Positions 43,804 through 52,828 of a stretch of DNA of 64,000 nucleotides are shown piece by piece. The position numbers were made by a program, and so were the translations under genes. The notes beneath the pieces were generated by a model. The model worked only from the letters and a program-made list of their open reading frames with translations, was not told where the DNA came from and did not search any database. Position 1 is the stretch's first letter, and each line of letters starts with the position of its first letter. The stretch is from Romboutsia maritimum (GTDB lineage Bacteria > Bacillota > Clostridia > Peptostreptococcales > Peptostreptococcaceae): NCBI RefSeq assembly GCF_002251085.2, contig NZ_NOJZ02000013.1, forward strand, positions 1 to 64,000, read 5' to 3'.

Positions 43804-45027
43804 TTATTTTTTTGAATAATTTTCAGCTATTTTAACTATTAACTGAACACATTTTTCCATTGAATTAGTTGATATACACTCATTTTTACTATGGAAGTTT
43901 AATCCACCTGTGAATATATTTGGACATGGTAGACCTTCAAATGATAACCTAGCTCCATCTGTACCTCCTCTTATTGGTATTATAAGAGGCTCTATTCCAA
44001 CTTCCTCCATAGCTTCTTTTGCTATGTCTACTATAAATTTAACTGGCTCAACTTTTTCTTTCATGTTATAATAAGAGTCATTTAATTCTAATGTAATTCT
44101 TCCATTATATTCTTCATTTAATTTTTCTACCACTTGTCTCATATACACTTTTCTTTGTTCAAATTTATCTCTATCGTGATCTCTTATTATATATTCCATA
44201 GAAGCTTCTTCTACATTTCCATTTATCTCGTCTAAATGATAAAATCCTTCATATTGTTCTGTAGTTTCTGGTCTTTCACTCTTTGGAAATTGTTCTGATA
44301 TTTCGCATGCTACATGTAAAGCATTTATCATTTTATTTTTAGCGGAACCTGGGTGAACATTTCTACCTTGTATTTTTATAGTAGCTCCTGCAGCATTAAA
44401 ATTTTCGTATTGAAGCTCTCCTAATATACCACCATCTATAGTATATGCATATTTTGCTCCAAATTTTTCAACGTCAAATAAGTCTGCACCTCTTCCAATT
44501 TCCTCATCTGGAGTAAATCCTACTTTTATATCTCCATGTTTAATTTCTGGATGATTTACTAAAAATTCAATTGCAGTTATTATTTCAGCAACACCTGCTT
44601 TATCATCTGCTCCTAGCAATGTTGTACCATCCGTTACTATTAAATCTTGACCTATAAATTTAGCAAGCTCTGGATAATCTTTTACATATGTAGTTATATT
44701 TAAATCTTTATTTAAAATTATATCTTTTCCATCATAATTTTCTATTATTTTAGGATTAACATCTTTTCCTGTAATATCTGGAGCTGTATCTAGATGCGAT
44801 ATAAATCCTATAGTATCTATTCCTTGAGTATTTCCTTTTAATGTAGCCATTACATAACTATTTTCATCAACATGAGCATCTACCAAACCTAATAATTTTA
44901 ATTCTTCTACTAAATGATTAGCAAAAACTCTCTGTCCTTTTGATGATGGACAATTTTCATTCTTAGGATCTGCTGTTGTGTCAAATGTTACATATTTTAA
45001 AAATCTTTCTACTACTTTGTTTCTCAT
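43804..45027 (-). CDS. pepT: Peptidase T (tripeptide aminopeptidase)
   Basis: A 407-residue M20B zinc peptidase that removes the N-terminal residue of tripeptides. Zinc and catalytic motifs: ISHLDTAPDITGKDV (His, Asp), TLLGADDKAGVAEI (bridging Asp), FTPDEEIGRGAD (catalytic Glu), TIDGGILGEL, and the C-terminal IRGGTDGARLSFEGLPCPN with NFHSKNECIS (last His). Complete. AAAGGGGTTAAA precedes the ATG. Cytosolic. Confidence 0.96.
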   Translation of the reverse strand: MRNKVVERFLKYVTFDTTADPKNENCPSSKGQRVFANHLVEELKLLGLVDAHVDENSYVMATLKGNTQGIDTIGFISHLDTAPDITGKDVNPKIIENYDGKDIILNKDLNITTYVKDYPELAKFIGQDLIVTDGTTLLGADDKAGVAEIITAIEFLVNHPEIKHGDIKVGFTPDEEIGRGADLFDVEKFGAKYAYTIDGGILGELQYENFNAAGATIKIQGRNVHPGSAKNKMINALHVACEISEQFPKSERPETTEQYEGFYHLDEINGNVEEASMEYIIRDHDRDKFEQRKVYMRQVVEKLNEEYNGRITLELNDSYYNMKEKVEPVKFIVDIAKEAMEEVGIEPLIIPIRGGTDGARLSFEGLPCPNIFTGGLNFHSKNECISTNSMEKCVQLIVKIAENYSKK

Positions 45028-45053
45028 TTTAACCCCTTCTTTCTTATGTTGTA

Positions 45054-46106
45054 TTAAAGTATCTCTACTTTTTTTAGTATATCATGCATTATAACTAAGC
45101 CTAAACAAAATATAATGCCTACTATCCCCTTAACTTGCACCCCAATAAATATTGCTGCTACAGTTGCTAAAGGACTTAAGCCTATATTAGCTGAAACTAA
45201 CTTTGGCTCAAGTACCTGTCTTAACAAAGATAATGTTATAAATACAATACTTATTGATACTGCTATAAAATAATTTTCTACTATAAAATAGTATATTGTT
45301 ACTGGAACGAATATCACCATAATGCCTAAAAATGGAATTAAGTCTAATAAAGCTCCTATAAATCCTAATAAAAGTCCATATGGTACTCCAAAAAAGCTAA
45401 AACTTCCCCATATAGTAATAAATGTTATCCCCATAAGTATAGTATAGGCTTTTATATATCCTAATACAGAAAAAATAATTTCTTTTTTTATATTTTTTAC
45501 TTTTCGCTTCGCACTTTCTGTAAACATATTATAAAATTTATATTCAAATATATCTATATCTTTAGCGATAAAATATGTAGATATAAATAAAGTTATAATA
45601 AATATTACAATATACGGTATAGAAGTAGCTAAGCTTATTATGCTAGCTAATAATCCTTTAGCCAACTCTATTATTTCTCTACTATATTTAGTAATCATTT
45701 TTTCTACATCAAAATTTGATACATCTTCAAAATATTCAATATAAACAGTTGCTTGATTTAATAGATTTGTTAAAATTTCATTTAAATTGTTAGAATTACT
45801 TGTTATATTATTTAAAAAATACATTAAATGCTTAGTCCCTGACATAATCAACAAAGTGGTAAACGTTATCACAATAGCCACACCAAAAAAACTTAAAACT
45901 AATGTAGATACCCCTTTATCTATGCGAAATTTATTTTTAAGTTTTTGCGATATAGGATTTATAATAAATGCGATAATTCCTCCCACTAAAAATGGAGCTA
46001 TATATGGAAATGTCTCGTATGTTAAGATGAAAAATATACTATATATAATTATAAAAATAATATTACATTTAAATTTATATAAAAATTTTCTATCTAATAT
46101 AGACAT
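45054..46106 (-). CDS. AI-2E/YtvI-family membrane permease
   Basis: A membrane protein of about 350 residues with seven or eight helices. Start region FPYIAPFLVGGIIAFIINPI, FISTYFIAKDIDIFEYKFYN, the FFGVPYGLLLGFIGALLDLIPFLG hairpin and LRQVLEPKLVSANIGLSPLA are the family's main marks. Among Firmicutes this fits the sporulation protein YtvI as well as general AI-2E transporters. I chose ATG 46106 (MSILDRK) because AAAGGATAAAGAT lies just before it; the longer reading would begin inside the upstream gene's terminator hairpin. Cargo unknown. Confidence 0.85.
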   Translation of the reverse strand: MSILDRKFLYKFKCNIIFIIIYSIFFILTYETFPYIAPFLVGGIIAFIINPISQKLKNKFRIDKGVSTLVLSFFGVAIVITFTTLLIMSGTKHLMYFLNNITSNSNNLNEILTNLLNQATVYIEYFEDVSNFDVEKMITKYSREIIELAKGLLASIISLATSIPYIVIFIITLFISTYFIAKDIDIFEYKFYNMFTESAKRKVKNIKKEIIFSVLGYIKAYTILMGITFITIWGSFSFFGVPYGLLLGFIGALLDLIPFLGIMVIFVPVTIYYFIVENYFIAVSISIVFITLSLLRQVLEPKLVSANIGLSPLATVAAIFIGVQVKGIVGIIFCLGLVIMHDILKKVEIL

Positions 46107-46128
46107 ATCTTTATCCTTTCTTATATAA

Positions 46129-46156
46129 ATAAAACACTGCAATTGCAGTGTTTTAT
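46129..46156 (-). terminator. Palindromic terminator after the CorC-like gene
   Basis: ATAAAACACTGCA / TGCAGTGTTTTAT, perfect palindrome between the CorC-like stop and the permease start. Leftward, TTTATATAAG follows, a weak T run, so some read-through into the permease gene is likely. Confidence 0.6.
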
Positions 46157-47410
46157 TTATGTAAAAATTCTAATTTTTTTTATTCTATTTTTATCTATGC
46201 TTTCTATACATAGTCTTATATTTTCTACTTCTACTACTTCATTTTCTTCAGGTAATCTCTTTAAATATCCGATTATAAATCCACCAATTGAATCAAACTC
46301 ATCTGATTCTAGTCTAATTCCTATAAGTTCATTTACATCACTAATTTTAGTTCCACCCTCAACTACATATTCATCTTCTTTTATTACTTGTATTTCTTCA
46401 TCATCTTCATCATATTCATCATCTATATCCCCTACTATTACTTCTACTAAATCTTCTATAGTTATAAGTCCTGCTGTTCCACCATATTCGTCTACAACTA
46501 TAGCCATTTGACTTTTAGCAATTTTCATTTCTTCAAGTAGTTGTGTTATTTTTTTAAATTCATATGTGAAAAATGGTTCTCTTAAATAATTATTAATATT
46601 AAAATGTTCTATTTCTTCATCTAATAAAAATATTACATCCTTTATATTAAGTATACCTATTATATCATCTATAGAATCATTGTATACAGGTAGCCTACTT
46701 AACTTTTCATTTTTAAACATTTCTATGATTTCATCATAACTATCCTCTGAATTTATAGCTACCATATCTAATCGTTGAACCATAGCTTCTTTAGCTTGCA
46801 TATCTCCAAATTGGAATACATTATTTATAATTTGTCTTTCTTCAACTTCAAGTACCCCTTCTTCATGACTAACTTTTACCATAGTTTTTAATTCTTCTTC
46901 TGTTATATATGGTTGATTGCCTTTATTTTCTATACCAAGTAATTTAAATATCACTCCTGTAATAATATTAAATATCCAAACTACTGGTTTTAAGATTATT
47001 ACTATCAACTTAATTGGCTTAGATACAAAAAGAGCAATTTTCTCTGAATTATTAGCAGCTATAGTTTTAGGAGTAATTTCTCCAAATATTAATACTAATA
47101 TTGTCATAACAGCTGTTGCTATTGGTACTGCTTCAGGACCCTTAAATATTGACATAAACAATGAAGTTGATATAGAAGTAGCTGCTATATTAACAACGTT
47201 ATTTCCAACTAATATGGAACCTAAAAGACTATTAGGATCTTCGATTAAAGAACTAACTAATTTAGCCCCTTTTACACCTTCTTCTTGCATATACCTTATC
47301 CTAATTTTACTTAATGACATTAGCGATGTCTCTGATGCTGAGAAAAAACCAGACGCTACTAATAATATCGCTAAAATTATAATTTGAATCAAATTGCTGG
47401 TCGAATCCAA
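46157..47410 (-). CDS. CNNM/CorC-family transporter (DUF21, CBS pair, CorC_HlyC)
   Basis: A 417-residue membrane protein. The DUF21 domain (about 1-190; four helices) opens IIILAILLVASGFFSASETSL, then GNNVVNIAATSISTSL and FGEITPKTIA. Two CBS domains (about 205-330) include the MVQRLDMVAI and IAKSQMAIVVDEYGG segments. A C-terminal CorC_HlyC domain (about 335-415) contains the acidic VGDIDDEYDEDDEE and EVVEVENIRLCIESID. This is a magnesium/cobalt efflux-type family; older 'haemolysin' labels are misleading. It starts at TTG 47410, 11 bases after AGGAG, with a stop codon just upstream, so no longer reading exists. Confidence 0.9.
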   Translation of the reverse strand: MDSTSNLIQIIILAILLVASGFFSASETSLMSLSKIRIRYMQEEGVKGAKLVSSLIEDPNSLLGSILVGNNVVNIAATSISTSLFMSIFKGPEAVPIATAVMTILVLIFGEITPKTIAANNSEKIALFVSKPIKLIVIILKPVVWIFNIITGVIFKLLGIENKGNQPYITEEELKTMVKVSHEEGVLEVEERQIINNVFQFGDMQAKEAMVQRLDMVAINSEDSYDEIIEMFKNEKLSRLPVYNDSIDDIIGILNIKDVIFLLDEEIEHFNINNYLREPFFTYEFKKITQLLEEMKIAKSQMAIVVDEYGGTAGLITIEDLVEVIVGDIDDEYDEDDEEIQVIKEDEYVVEGGTKISDVNELIGIRLESDEFDSIGGFIIGYLKRLPEENEVVEVENIRLCIESIDKNRIKKIRIFT

Positions 47411-47718
47411 CCCTTACCACACTCCTAGTTTTCGTTTTAATGTTAGTATTAATTATATCACAACTACATATTTTGGGAAATAGTACAGTTCATTTTCAAA
47501 TTTATCTCACATATATTATTCCCTATTAATCATAATAAATATTTATAAATTATAAGCTATATTTATGCTATATATTTACTTATATGTAGTATTGGTTATA
47601 ATTATTATTTTAATTTATATTTTTTTTATATTCATATACTAAATATAATGTCAGTGATAAGATTTGACAAATATCTTCAAAAAAATATTTTTTTTAGTTT
47701 TTTTCACTAAATTGTGTC

Positions 47719-47744
47719 ACTTTTTACAGTTATTTCATATGTTA
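47719..47744 (+). promoter_or_regulatory. Possible promoter of small RNA A
   Basis: Two readings overlap. AC, 15 bases, then CATATGTTA at 47736-47744 is sigma-K-like. TTTACA at 47723 followed by A/T-rich sequence is a poor sigma-A alternative. Either would start RNA close to 47752, exactly where the first hairpin begins. Confidence 0.35.
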
Positions 47745-47750
47745 TATTAA

Positions 47751-47919
47751 GAGAAGTAATAAAGCTTCTCTTGATATAAAAAATTTAATAAAATAATATG
47801 AATATCAAAACTCCTGTTAATATTCTAAATTTGAGCGGATTTTAAATAATAAAAGATTTCTTTCCCCCCTAAATCTTTAAGCCATCTATTCTTTCCCCCC
47901 TTGGATAGATGGCTTTTTT
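47751..47919 (+). ncRNA. Candidate small RNA A with C-rich loops
   Basis: About 165 bases with no ORF, on the strand opposite to both flanking genes. Three hairpins: GAGAAG...CTTCTC (47751-47770), AAAGATTT / AAATCTTT with loop CTTTCCCCCCT (47852-47878), and GCCATCTAT / ATAGATGGC with loop CTTTCCCCCCTTGG followed by T7 (47881-47919), a strong plus-strand terminator. Both latter loops carry six C, able to pair with Shine-Dalgarno GGAGG sequences. This is the design of RsaE/RoxS-type sRNAs, which I name only as analogy. The block GAGCGGATTTT upstream recurs in RNA B. Confidence 0.6.
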
Positions 47920-47943
47920 ATTTTTATATGTATAAAAAATAAA

Positions 47944-48047
47944 AAGAAGGTTAATACTTATATATGAGAGCGGAAAATATATATCTCTCCCCCTAATAAG
48001 TATATATAAAGGCATCTACAAATTCCCCCTTGTAGATGCCACTTTTT
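47944..48047 (+). ncRNA. Candidate small RNA B with C-rich loops
   Basis: About 100 bases directly after RNA A's terminator. The first hairpin is TACTTAT...GAGAG / CTCTC...ATAAGTA (47955-48003) with CTCTCCCCC in its 3' strand and GAGCGGAAAAT in its loop. The second is GGCATCTACAA / TTGTAGATGCC with loop ATTCCCCC, then CACTTTTTT (48011-48046), a strong plus-strand terminator. An upstream TGTATAAA (47928-47935) may be an extended -10. Same two-hairpin plan as RNA A and a shared GAGCGGA block, so the pair looks like a tandem duplication. Confidence 0.55.
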
Positions 48048-48067
48048 TGTAAAAATAGAATATAATT

Positions 48068-51000
48068 TTAACTATATTCTATTTTTACTCTTGAACCACT
48101 TCCCGCCTCACTAGGCATAACTAACAACTTTACCGGAACTCTATTCTTTAATTCTTCTACATGACTTATTATCCCGACACTGAGTTTATCACTATGTAAT
48201 CTTTCTAAAGATTCCATCACAATCTCTAATAACTCACTATCTAATGAACCAAAACCTTCATCTAAGAAGAAAAATTCTAATGGTGCACTTCCCTTTAACT
48301 GTATCTGAGATGATAGCGCCAGCGCTAATGATAATGAAGTTAAGAAAGTTTCTCCTCCTGAAAGTGTGTCTACACTTCTTCTTTGGCCTCCATTAAAATT
48401 ATCTCTCATAACAAAATTTAAGGTTGAATCAATTTCTAATGCATATCTACCTTTAGTTATATTTTCTAATCTTTTAGATGCTTCTAATGCTATATATTTA
48501 AGTTGATTAGTTGCCACATATTCTACAAATCTATTTCCTTGAATGATTTTATCTAAGTCTTCTAAAAGATCTACTTTGTGCTCAACAATTTTATGTTGTT
48601 TATTTAATTCTTTTAACTTATCTAAAGATTCTTTTACTGTGTTTAATGAGTTTTGCTTAGCTCCTATATTTTTAGAAATTTCACCAACCTCTACTTTTAA
48701 GTTATAAATATTATTTTTTAAATCATCAAAATCTTCTTTTTTAACTCTTTTATCACCTAGAATTTCTTTTAATTCTTTAATTTTAAATGTTATTAATCTT
48801 TGCTCTTCTTCGTACTCAGATATTACTTCTCCTAATTCTTTCATTTGCTCTGATTCTAATAATGCTCTCTTAACAGCGTAAATATTTTCAAATTTATTTT
48901 CTTCTAATAATTGATTTAAAGTTTGTTGTTGAATTTTATATTGTTCTTTAGCAGTTTTTATTATTCCTTCTACATTATTTTTTTCTGCTAAATACTTATC
49001 ATACTCTTCTCTTTGTAATTCTAAGTTCTTCTTAGTTTCTTCTTCCAACTTAGAAATTTTTAATATCTCATTTTCTAAATTAGATAAAAGTAATCTCGGT
49101 GATTCTCCTTTTGTAAGAGCTATTATTTGATTATATTTTTCATCTCTAGATTTTCTTTTTTCTACATATAACTCTCTAGTTTTAATCAACTCAATTTCTA
49201 TTTGATGTAATTTATTTTGATAATTTTTTAATTCTAAATCAGTATCATCTCTTAACTTAATAAGCTTTGAATATTCATGATCTAGTTCTTCTATCGTCTT
49301 TTCATTTTTATTAATTTCTTCTACTTTTTCTGATAAATTTGAAATCTTTATATTTGTTTTTAATCCTAGGTATTCATTTTTTATTCTTTTATACTTAGAT
49401 TCTAAATTTTCAACATCTTCCTTAAGTTCTCTAATCGTACTTTTATAACTATTTATAGTTTCTAAAATTTTTACTTCTTCTTTTTCAACTGAATTTTTTT
49501 CTTCTTTTACTTTCGAAATTTTTTCCTCTGTAATTTTTTTATCTTCTTCCCAACTTTGTACATTGCTTTTCAAAATTTCTAGCATTCTCTGATCTTCATC
49601 TAATCTATTTGTTAGTTGTATAGAATTTAACTCACCTATTTTACTTTTTAATTCCTCTAATTCTTTCAACTTTATTTTTTCAATAGATACATACTGACTA
49701 TTTTTTATATTTAGTTCTTCCAATTTATGAATTATTTCTAATTCTTCCTTTTGTTTTTTTTCTAATTTATCCCTATTAAATTGTATTTTTTCATCTTGAT
49801 TTGTTATATCAATATTTTCATGATGCCTTGACCCACATACTGGACATGGCATATTTTCTTTTAGTTCATTTCTTAACTCTGATGCTAAGTTTAGATATCT
49901 TAATTTATCTATTTCTTTATCTAAATCTAATATATCTTTTTTAATATTCACTAGCTTTTCATTAGTTGTATCTATTTCTCTTTCAATATTATATTTTTTT
50001 TCTATTATTTCGTTTAATTCGTCTTGAAGTTTGTCCTTTTTAACTTCATCAATTTTTAAAGTTTCTACTTTTGATTTAAGTTCAACTATATATTCACTTT
50101 TAACTAATATATCTTGACTTTTGCCTGGGCATTTTTCAATTAATAAATCTAAATGATTTTGAGCATCACTTAGCATATTTTCTATGTCACTCTTACTTTT
50201 TTCTATATACTTACTCTTTAGATTTAATTCATCAAATGATTTAGATAATATTTTAAGTCTTTCTTCCTTTTGTTTTTTTTCTTCATCTACTTTGATATAT
50301 TCTTTTTCATATTCATATGCTAAAAATATTTTTTGTTTTAAATCTGCACTAATTTTAAGCTTATCTAAGTTAAATTCTATTTCTTTTACAGATTTTAATA
50401 AAATATCTTTTTTCGATTCAAAATCTTTTTTTATAATCTCAGATTTTTCCTTTTCTATATTTAATTCAGTACCTTTTTCCTTCATTTCTTTTAATTCTTC
50501 ATCTATCGATATTAACTCTTCTTCTGTTTCTAAAGCACTTTGAAGTTTTGTTTTTTCTTCACTTAATTTTGGAAGTTTATCATTTTTTATTTTGTAAGAT
50601 TCTTCATATTTATTTTTTGTTATTAAAAGTTCTTGATTTAATATGTTTAAATTTTTTTCTAGTCTATCTATTTTAGTATTATCTTCTATTAGCTTTTTTT
50701 CTAAATTTTGAACTCCTGATATATATGGATTTACTTTATCTGCATTAATTGCACTTTCTAATTGAATCGTTTTATTTTTTATATCATTATTTTTTAGATC
50801 TAATTCTTTTTTTCTAATTTCATATTTCTCTAGCTTTAGCTGTTCTTCATAAATTTCTTTACTTTCTTCATATAGCTTTTGAGCTGAATCTAAACTTTTA
50901 TTTTTTTCTTTTTCATCAACTTTAAATTTTTCTAAATCCTTCATAGTCTCACTATATAATTCTTCATCTATTCCTTCATACTGACTTAGCTTAGTATTTA

Positions 51001-51595
51001 AATCTCTAAGATTTTGAAGTTGTACATTTTTTCTTTTTCTTACTTTATCTATAAGCCCTCTACCATACTTTTCAAGATTAAAAATTCTCTCAAGCATATC
51101 TCTTCTTTCAGAGCCTGTTAATTTCAAAAAATCATTAAACTTTCCTTGAGGTAGTACTACTGATCTTGTAAAATCATTTGCAGTTAATCCTACAACTTGA
51201 GCTACCTTATCATTTACTTCTCCTACTTTATCTGCTAAAACCGTTTCTTTTAAATCATTATGTATTTCTATTAATCTAGCATGAGACGTTTTTGTTCCTG
51301 TTTTACTTCTAACTATAGTCCTATCTACCTTATATTTTCTCTTTGAATTTTGACTACCTATTTCAAATTCATAAGTAATAATGGCTTTTTCGCATGAACT
51401 ATTTATATACTCTTTTGTATTTCTAGCTATATTTCCATACATTGCTATAGTTATAGCATCAAGAATCGTAGATTTTCCACTTCCTGTATTTCCAAAAATA
51501 CCAAACAAACCTCTCTCTGTTAGTTTATCAAAATCAATTATCTGCTTATCTGTATAACTATTTAATCCACTTAACTCTAATCTAATTGGTTTCAT
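48068..51595 (-). CDS. sbcC: Exonuclease subunit SbcC (SMC/Rad50-like ATPase)
   Basis: About 1175 residues. Walker A FGNTGSGKS is at 34-42; the globular N-lobe is followed by two very long Lys/Glu-rich coiled coils, joined by a zinc-hook CPVCGSRHH near the middle. The C-lobe has LSGGETFLTSLSLALALS (signature) and FFLDEGFGSLD (Walker B with catalytic Glu). With SbcD it cleaves DNA ends, hairpins and protein-blocked breaks. I take ATG 51595 (MKPIRLEL), with AAGGTGA eight bases upstream, over a GTG seven codons earlier. It overlaps the end of sbcD by 14 bases; last gene of the repair cluster. Confidence 0.95.
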   Translation of the reverse strand: MKPIRLELSGLNSYTDKQIIDFDKLTERGLFGIFGNTGSGKSTILDAITIAMYGNIARNTKEYINSSCEKAIITYEFEIGSQNSKRKYKVDRTIVRSKTGTKTSHARLIEIHNDLKETVLADKVGEVNDKVAQVVGLTANDFTRSVVLPQGKFNDFLKLTGSERRDMLERIFNLEKYGRGLIDKVRKRKNVQLQNLRDLNTKLSQYEGIDEELYSETMKDLEKFKVDEKEKNKSLDSAQKLYEESKEIYEEQLKLEKYEIRKKELDLKNNDIKNKTIQLESAINADKVNPYISGVQNLEKKLIEDNTKIDRLEKNLNILNQELLITKNKYEESYKIKNDKLPKLSEEKTKLQSALETEEELISIDEELKEMKEKGTELNIEKEKSEIIKKDFESKKDILLKSVKEIEFNLDKLKISADLKQKIFLAYEYEKEYIKVDEEKKQKEERLKILSKSFDELNLKSKYIEKSKSDIENMLSDAQNHLDLLIEKCPGKSQDILVKSEYIVELKSKVETLKIDEVKKDKLQDELNEIIEKKYNIEREIDTTNEKLVNIKKDILDLDKEIDKLRYLNLASELRNELKENMPCPVCGSRHHENIDITNQDEKIQFNRDKLEKKQKEELEIIHKLEELNIKNSQYVSIEKIKLKELEELKSKIGELNSIQLTNRLDEDQRMLEILKSNVQSWEEDKKITEEKISKVKEEKNSVEKEEVKILETINSYKSTIRELKEDVENLESKYKRIKNEYLGLKTNIKISNLSEKVEEINKNEKTIEELDHEYSKLIKLRDDTDLELKNYQNKLHQIEIELIKTRELYVEKRKSRDEKYNQIIALTKGESPRLLLSNLENEILKISKLEEETKKNLELQREEYDKYLAEKNNVEGIIKTAKEQYKIQQQTLNQLLEENKFENIYAVKRALLESEQMKELGEVISEYEEEQRLITFKIKELKEILGDKRVKKEDFDDLKNNIYNLKVEVGEISKNIGAKQNSLNTVKESLDKLKELNKQHKIVEHKVDLLEDLDKIIQGNRFVEYVATNQLKYIALEASKRLENITKGRYALEIDSTLNFVMRDNFNGGQRRSVDTLSGGETFLTSLSLALALSSQIQLKGSAPLEFFFLDEGFGSLDSELLEIVMESLERLHSDKLSVGIISHVEELKNRVPVKLLVMPSEAGSGSRVKIEYS

Positions 51596-52796
51596 CTTGA
51601 GTATCACCTTCTTCACTTATTATATCTAAGAATAAGTCCATAAGCTCTCCTTTAGGCTCTAATCCTCTACTAAATGTATAAAATTCTTTAAATAACTCTA
51701 CCATCGATTTTTCTTTTATATCCACATTCTGATGCTCATATTCTGATGATATTATAGGTCTTATTTCAATAATATCTTTTAATAATTCTTTCATTTTTTT
51801 TATATCTGATTGAGATATAACTTCATCTGTATTTATTTCAAAATATGACCATATATCCCTATTTTTATTTTCTTCACAAATTTTTATTGCTTCTTCAATT
51901 CCTATACATTTAAAAACTTCTATAGGTTTGTAATTTTTAAAGTATATAGGATTTATAGTAGGATTTTCTTTAGCACTAATATCTACTATATACGCACCTT
52001 TTGTGTATGCTCTTTCATCCTTACTATATTGTAGTGGTGATCCTGAATAATATGCATTTAAACGTTGAGATACTTTTTGTGGCTTATGTAAATGACCTAA
52101 TGCTATATATTGTGCTTTACTTGGCAAATCCTTCTTGTCTACTAATAGACTTCCTCCCAATTGTATTGGTCTTTCTGAATCAGTACTTTCTCCTCCAACA
52201 ACAAATAGATGAGATACACAAATTTTTATATCATCTTCACTAAAATTTTCTTCTAAACTTCTAAATATATTTCCTATTTTCTCTGAGTAAGTTTTTTGTC
52301 TTTCCTCATCATTATCTGAGCTTCCTATTACCTCATTCAATCTTCTTTCACTTGGATATGGTAATGTTATTAATGTTACTTTTTCACCTTTTATATTTAT
52401 TTTTGTGCATCCTTCTTTTGATTCTATTATTTCAAAGTTTTTGTATTTAGCTTCTTGGGTAAAACTTAGAGGATATCCTAAAATTATTATTCCCTGTTCA
52501 TGAGCTAATGGTGTAACAGCTGCTAATCTTTCAGGATTATCATGGTTCCCTGATATGATTAATACACATCTATTTCCATTATCCGCTAGCTTAGAAACTG
52601 TTTTATAAAATAACTTTTCTGCTTGAGCTGGAGGATTTGATGTATCATATATATCTCCAGAAATTATTACCATATCTATATTATTTTCATTAACTATCTC
52701 TATAAATTCTTCACAAAATTTTTCTTGTTCTTCAAGTCTTGAATGTCCTTCCAAACTTTTTCCTAAATGCCAATCCGATGTATGGATAAATCTCAT
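51582..52796 (-). CDS. sbcD: Exonuclease subunit SbcD (Mre11-like nuclease)
   Basis: A 404-residue metallophosphoesterase nuclease. Motifs: HTSDWHLGKSLEG (4-16), IISGDIYDTSNPP, LIISGNHDNPERL, VSHLFV and IALGHLHKPQ. The C-terminal capping domain is complete. It starts 32 bases after addA; AAAGGAGGATAAAG precedes the ATG. Forms the SbcCD complex with the next gene. Position directly behind addBA is typical of clostridia, and the four together process double-strand breaks. Confidence 0.96.
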   Translation of the reverse strand: MRFIHTSDWHLGKSLEGHSRLEEQEKFCEEFIEIVNENNIDMVIISGDIYDTSNPPAQAEKLFYKTVSKLADNGNRCVLIISGNHDNPERLAAVTPLAHEQGIIILGYPLSFTQEAKYKNFEIIESKEGCTKINIKGEKVTLITLPYPSERRLNEVIGSSDNDEERQKTYSEKIGNIFRSLEENFSEDDIKICVSHLFVVGGESTDSERPIQLGGSLLVDKKDLPSKAQYIALGHLHKPQKVSQRLNAYYSGSPLQYSKDERAYTKGAYIVDISAKENPTINPIYFKNYKPIEVFKCIGIEEAIKICEENKNRDIWSYFEINTDEVISQSDIKKMKELLKDIIEIRPIISSEYEHQNVDIKEKSMVELFKEFYTFSRGLEPKGELMDLFLDIISEEGDTQDETN

Positions 52797-52828
52797 CTTT
52801 ATCCTCCTTTAAAATTTAATTATTTATT

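Noticed and set aside
50184-50543. Plus-strand Ser/Phe-rich ORFs opposite sbcC, addA, addB and others
   Set aside because: Low-complexity shadows of Lys/Glu-rich coding on the minus strand, without ribosome sites.
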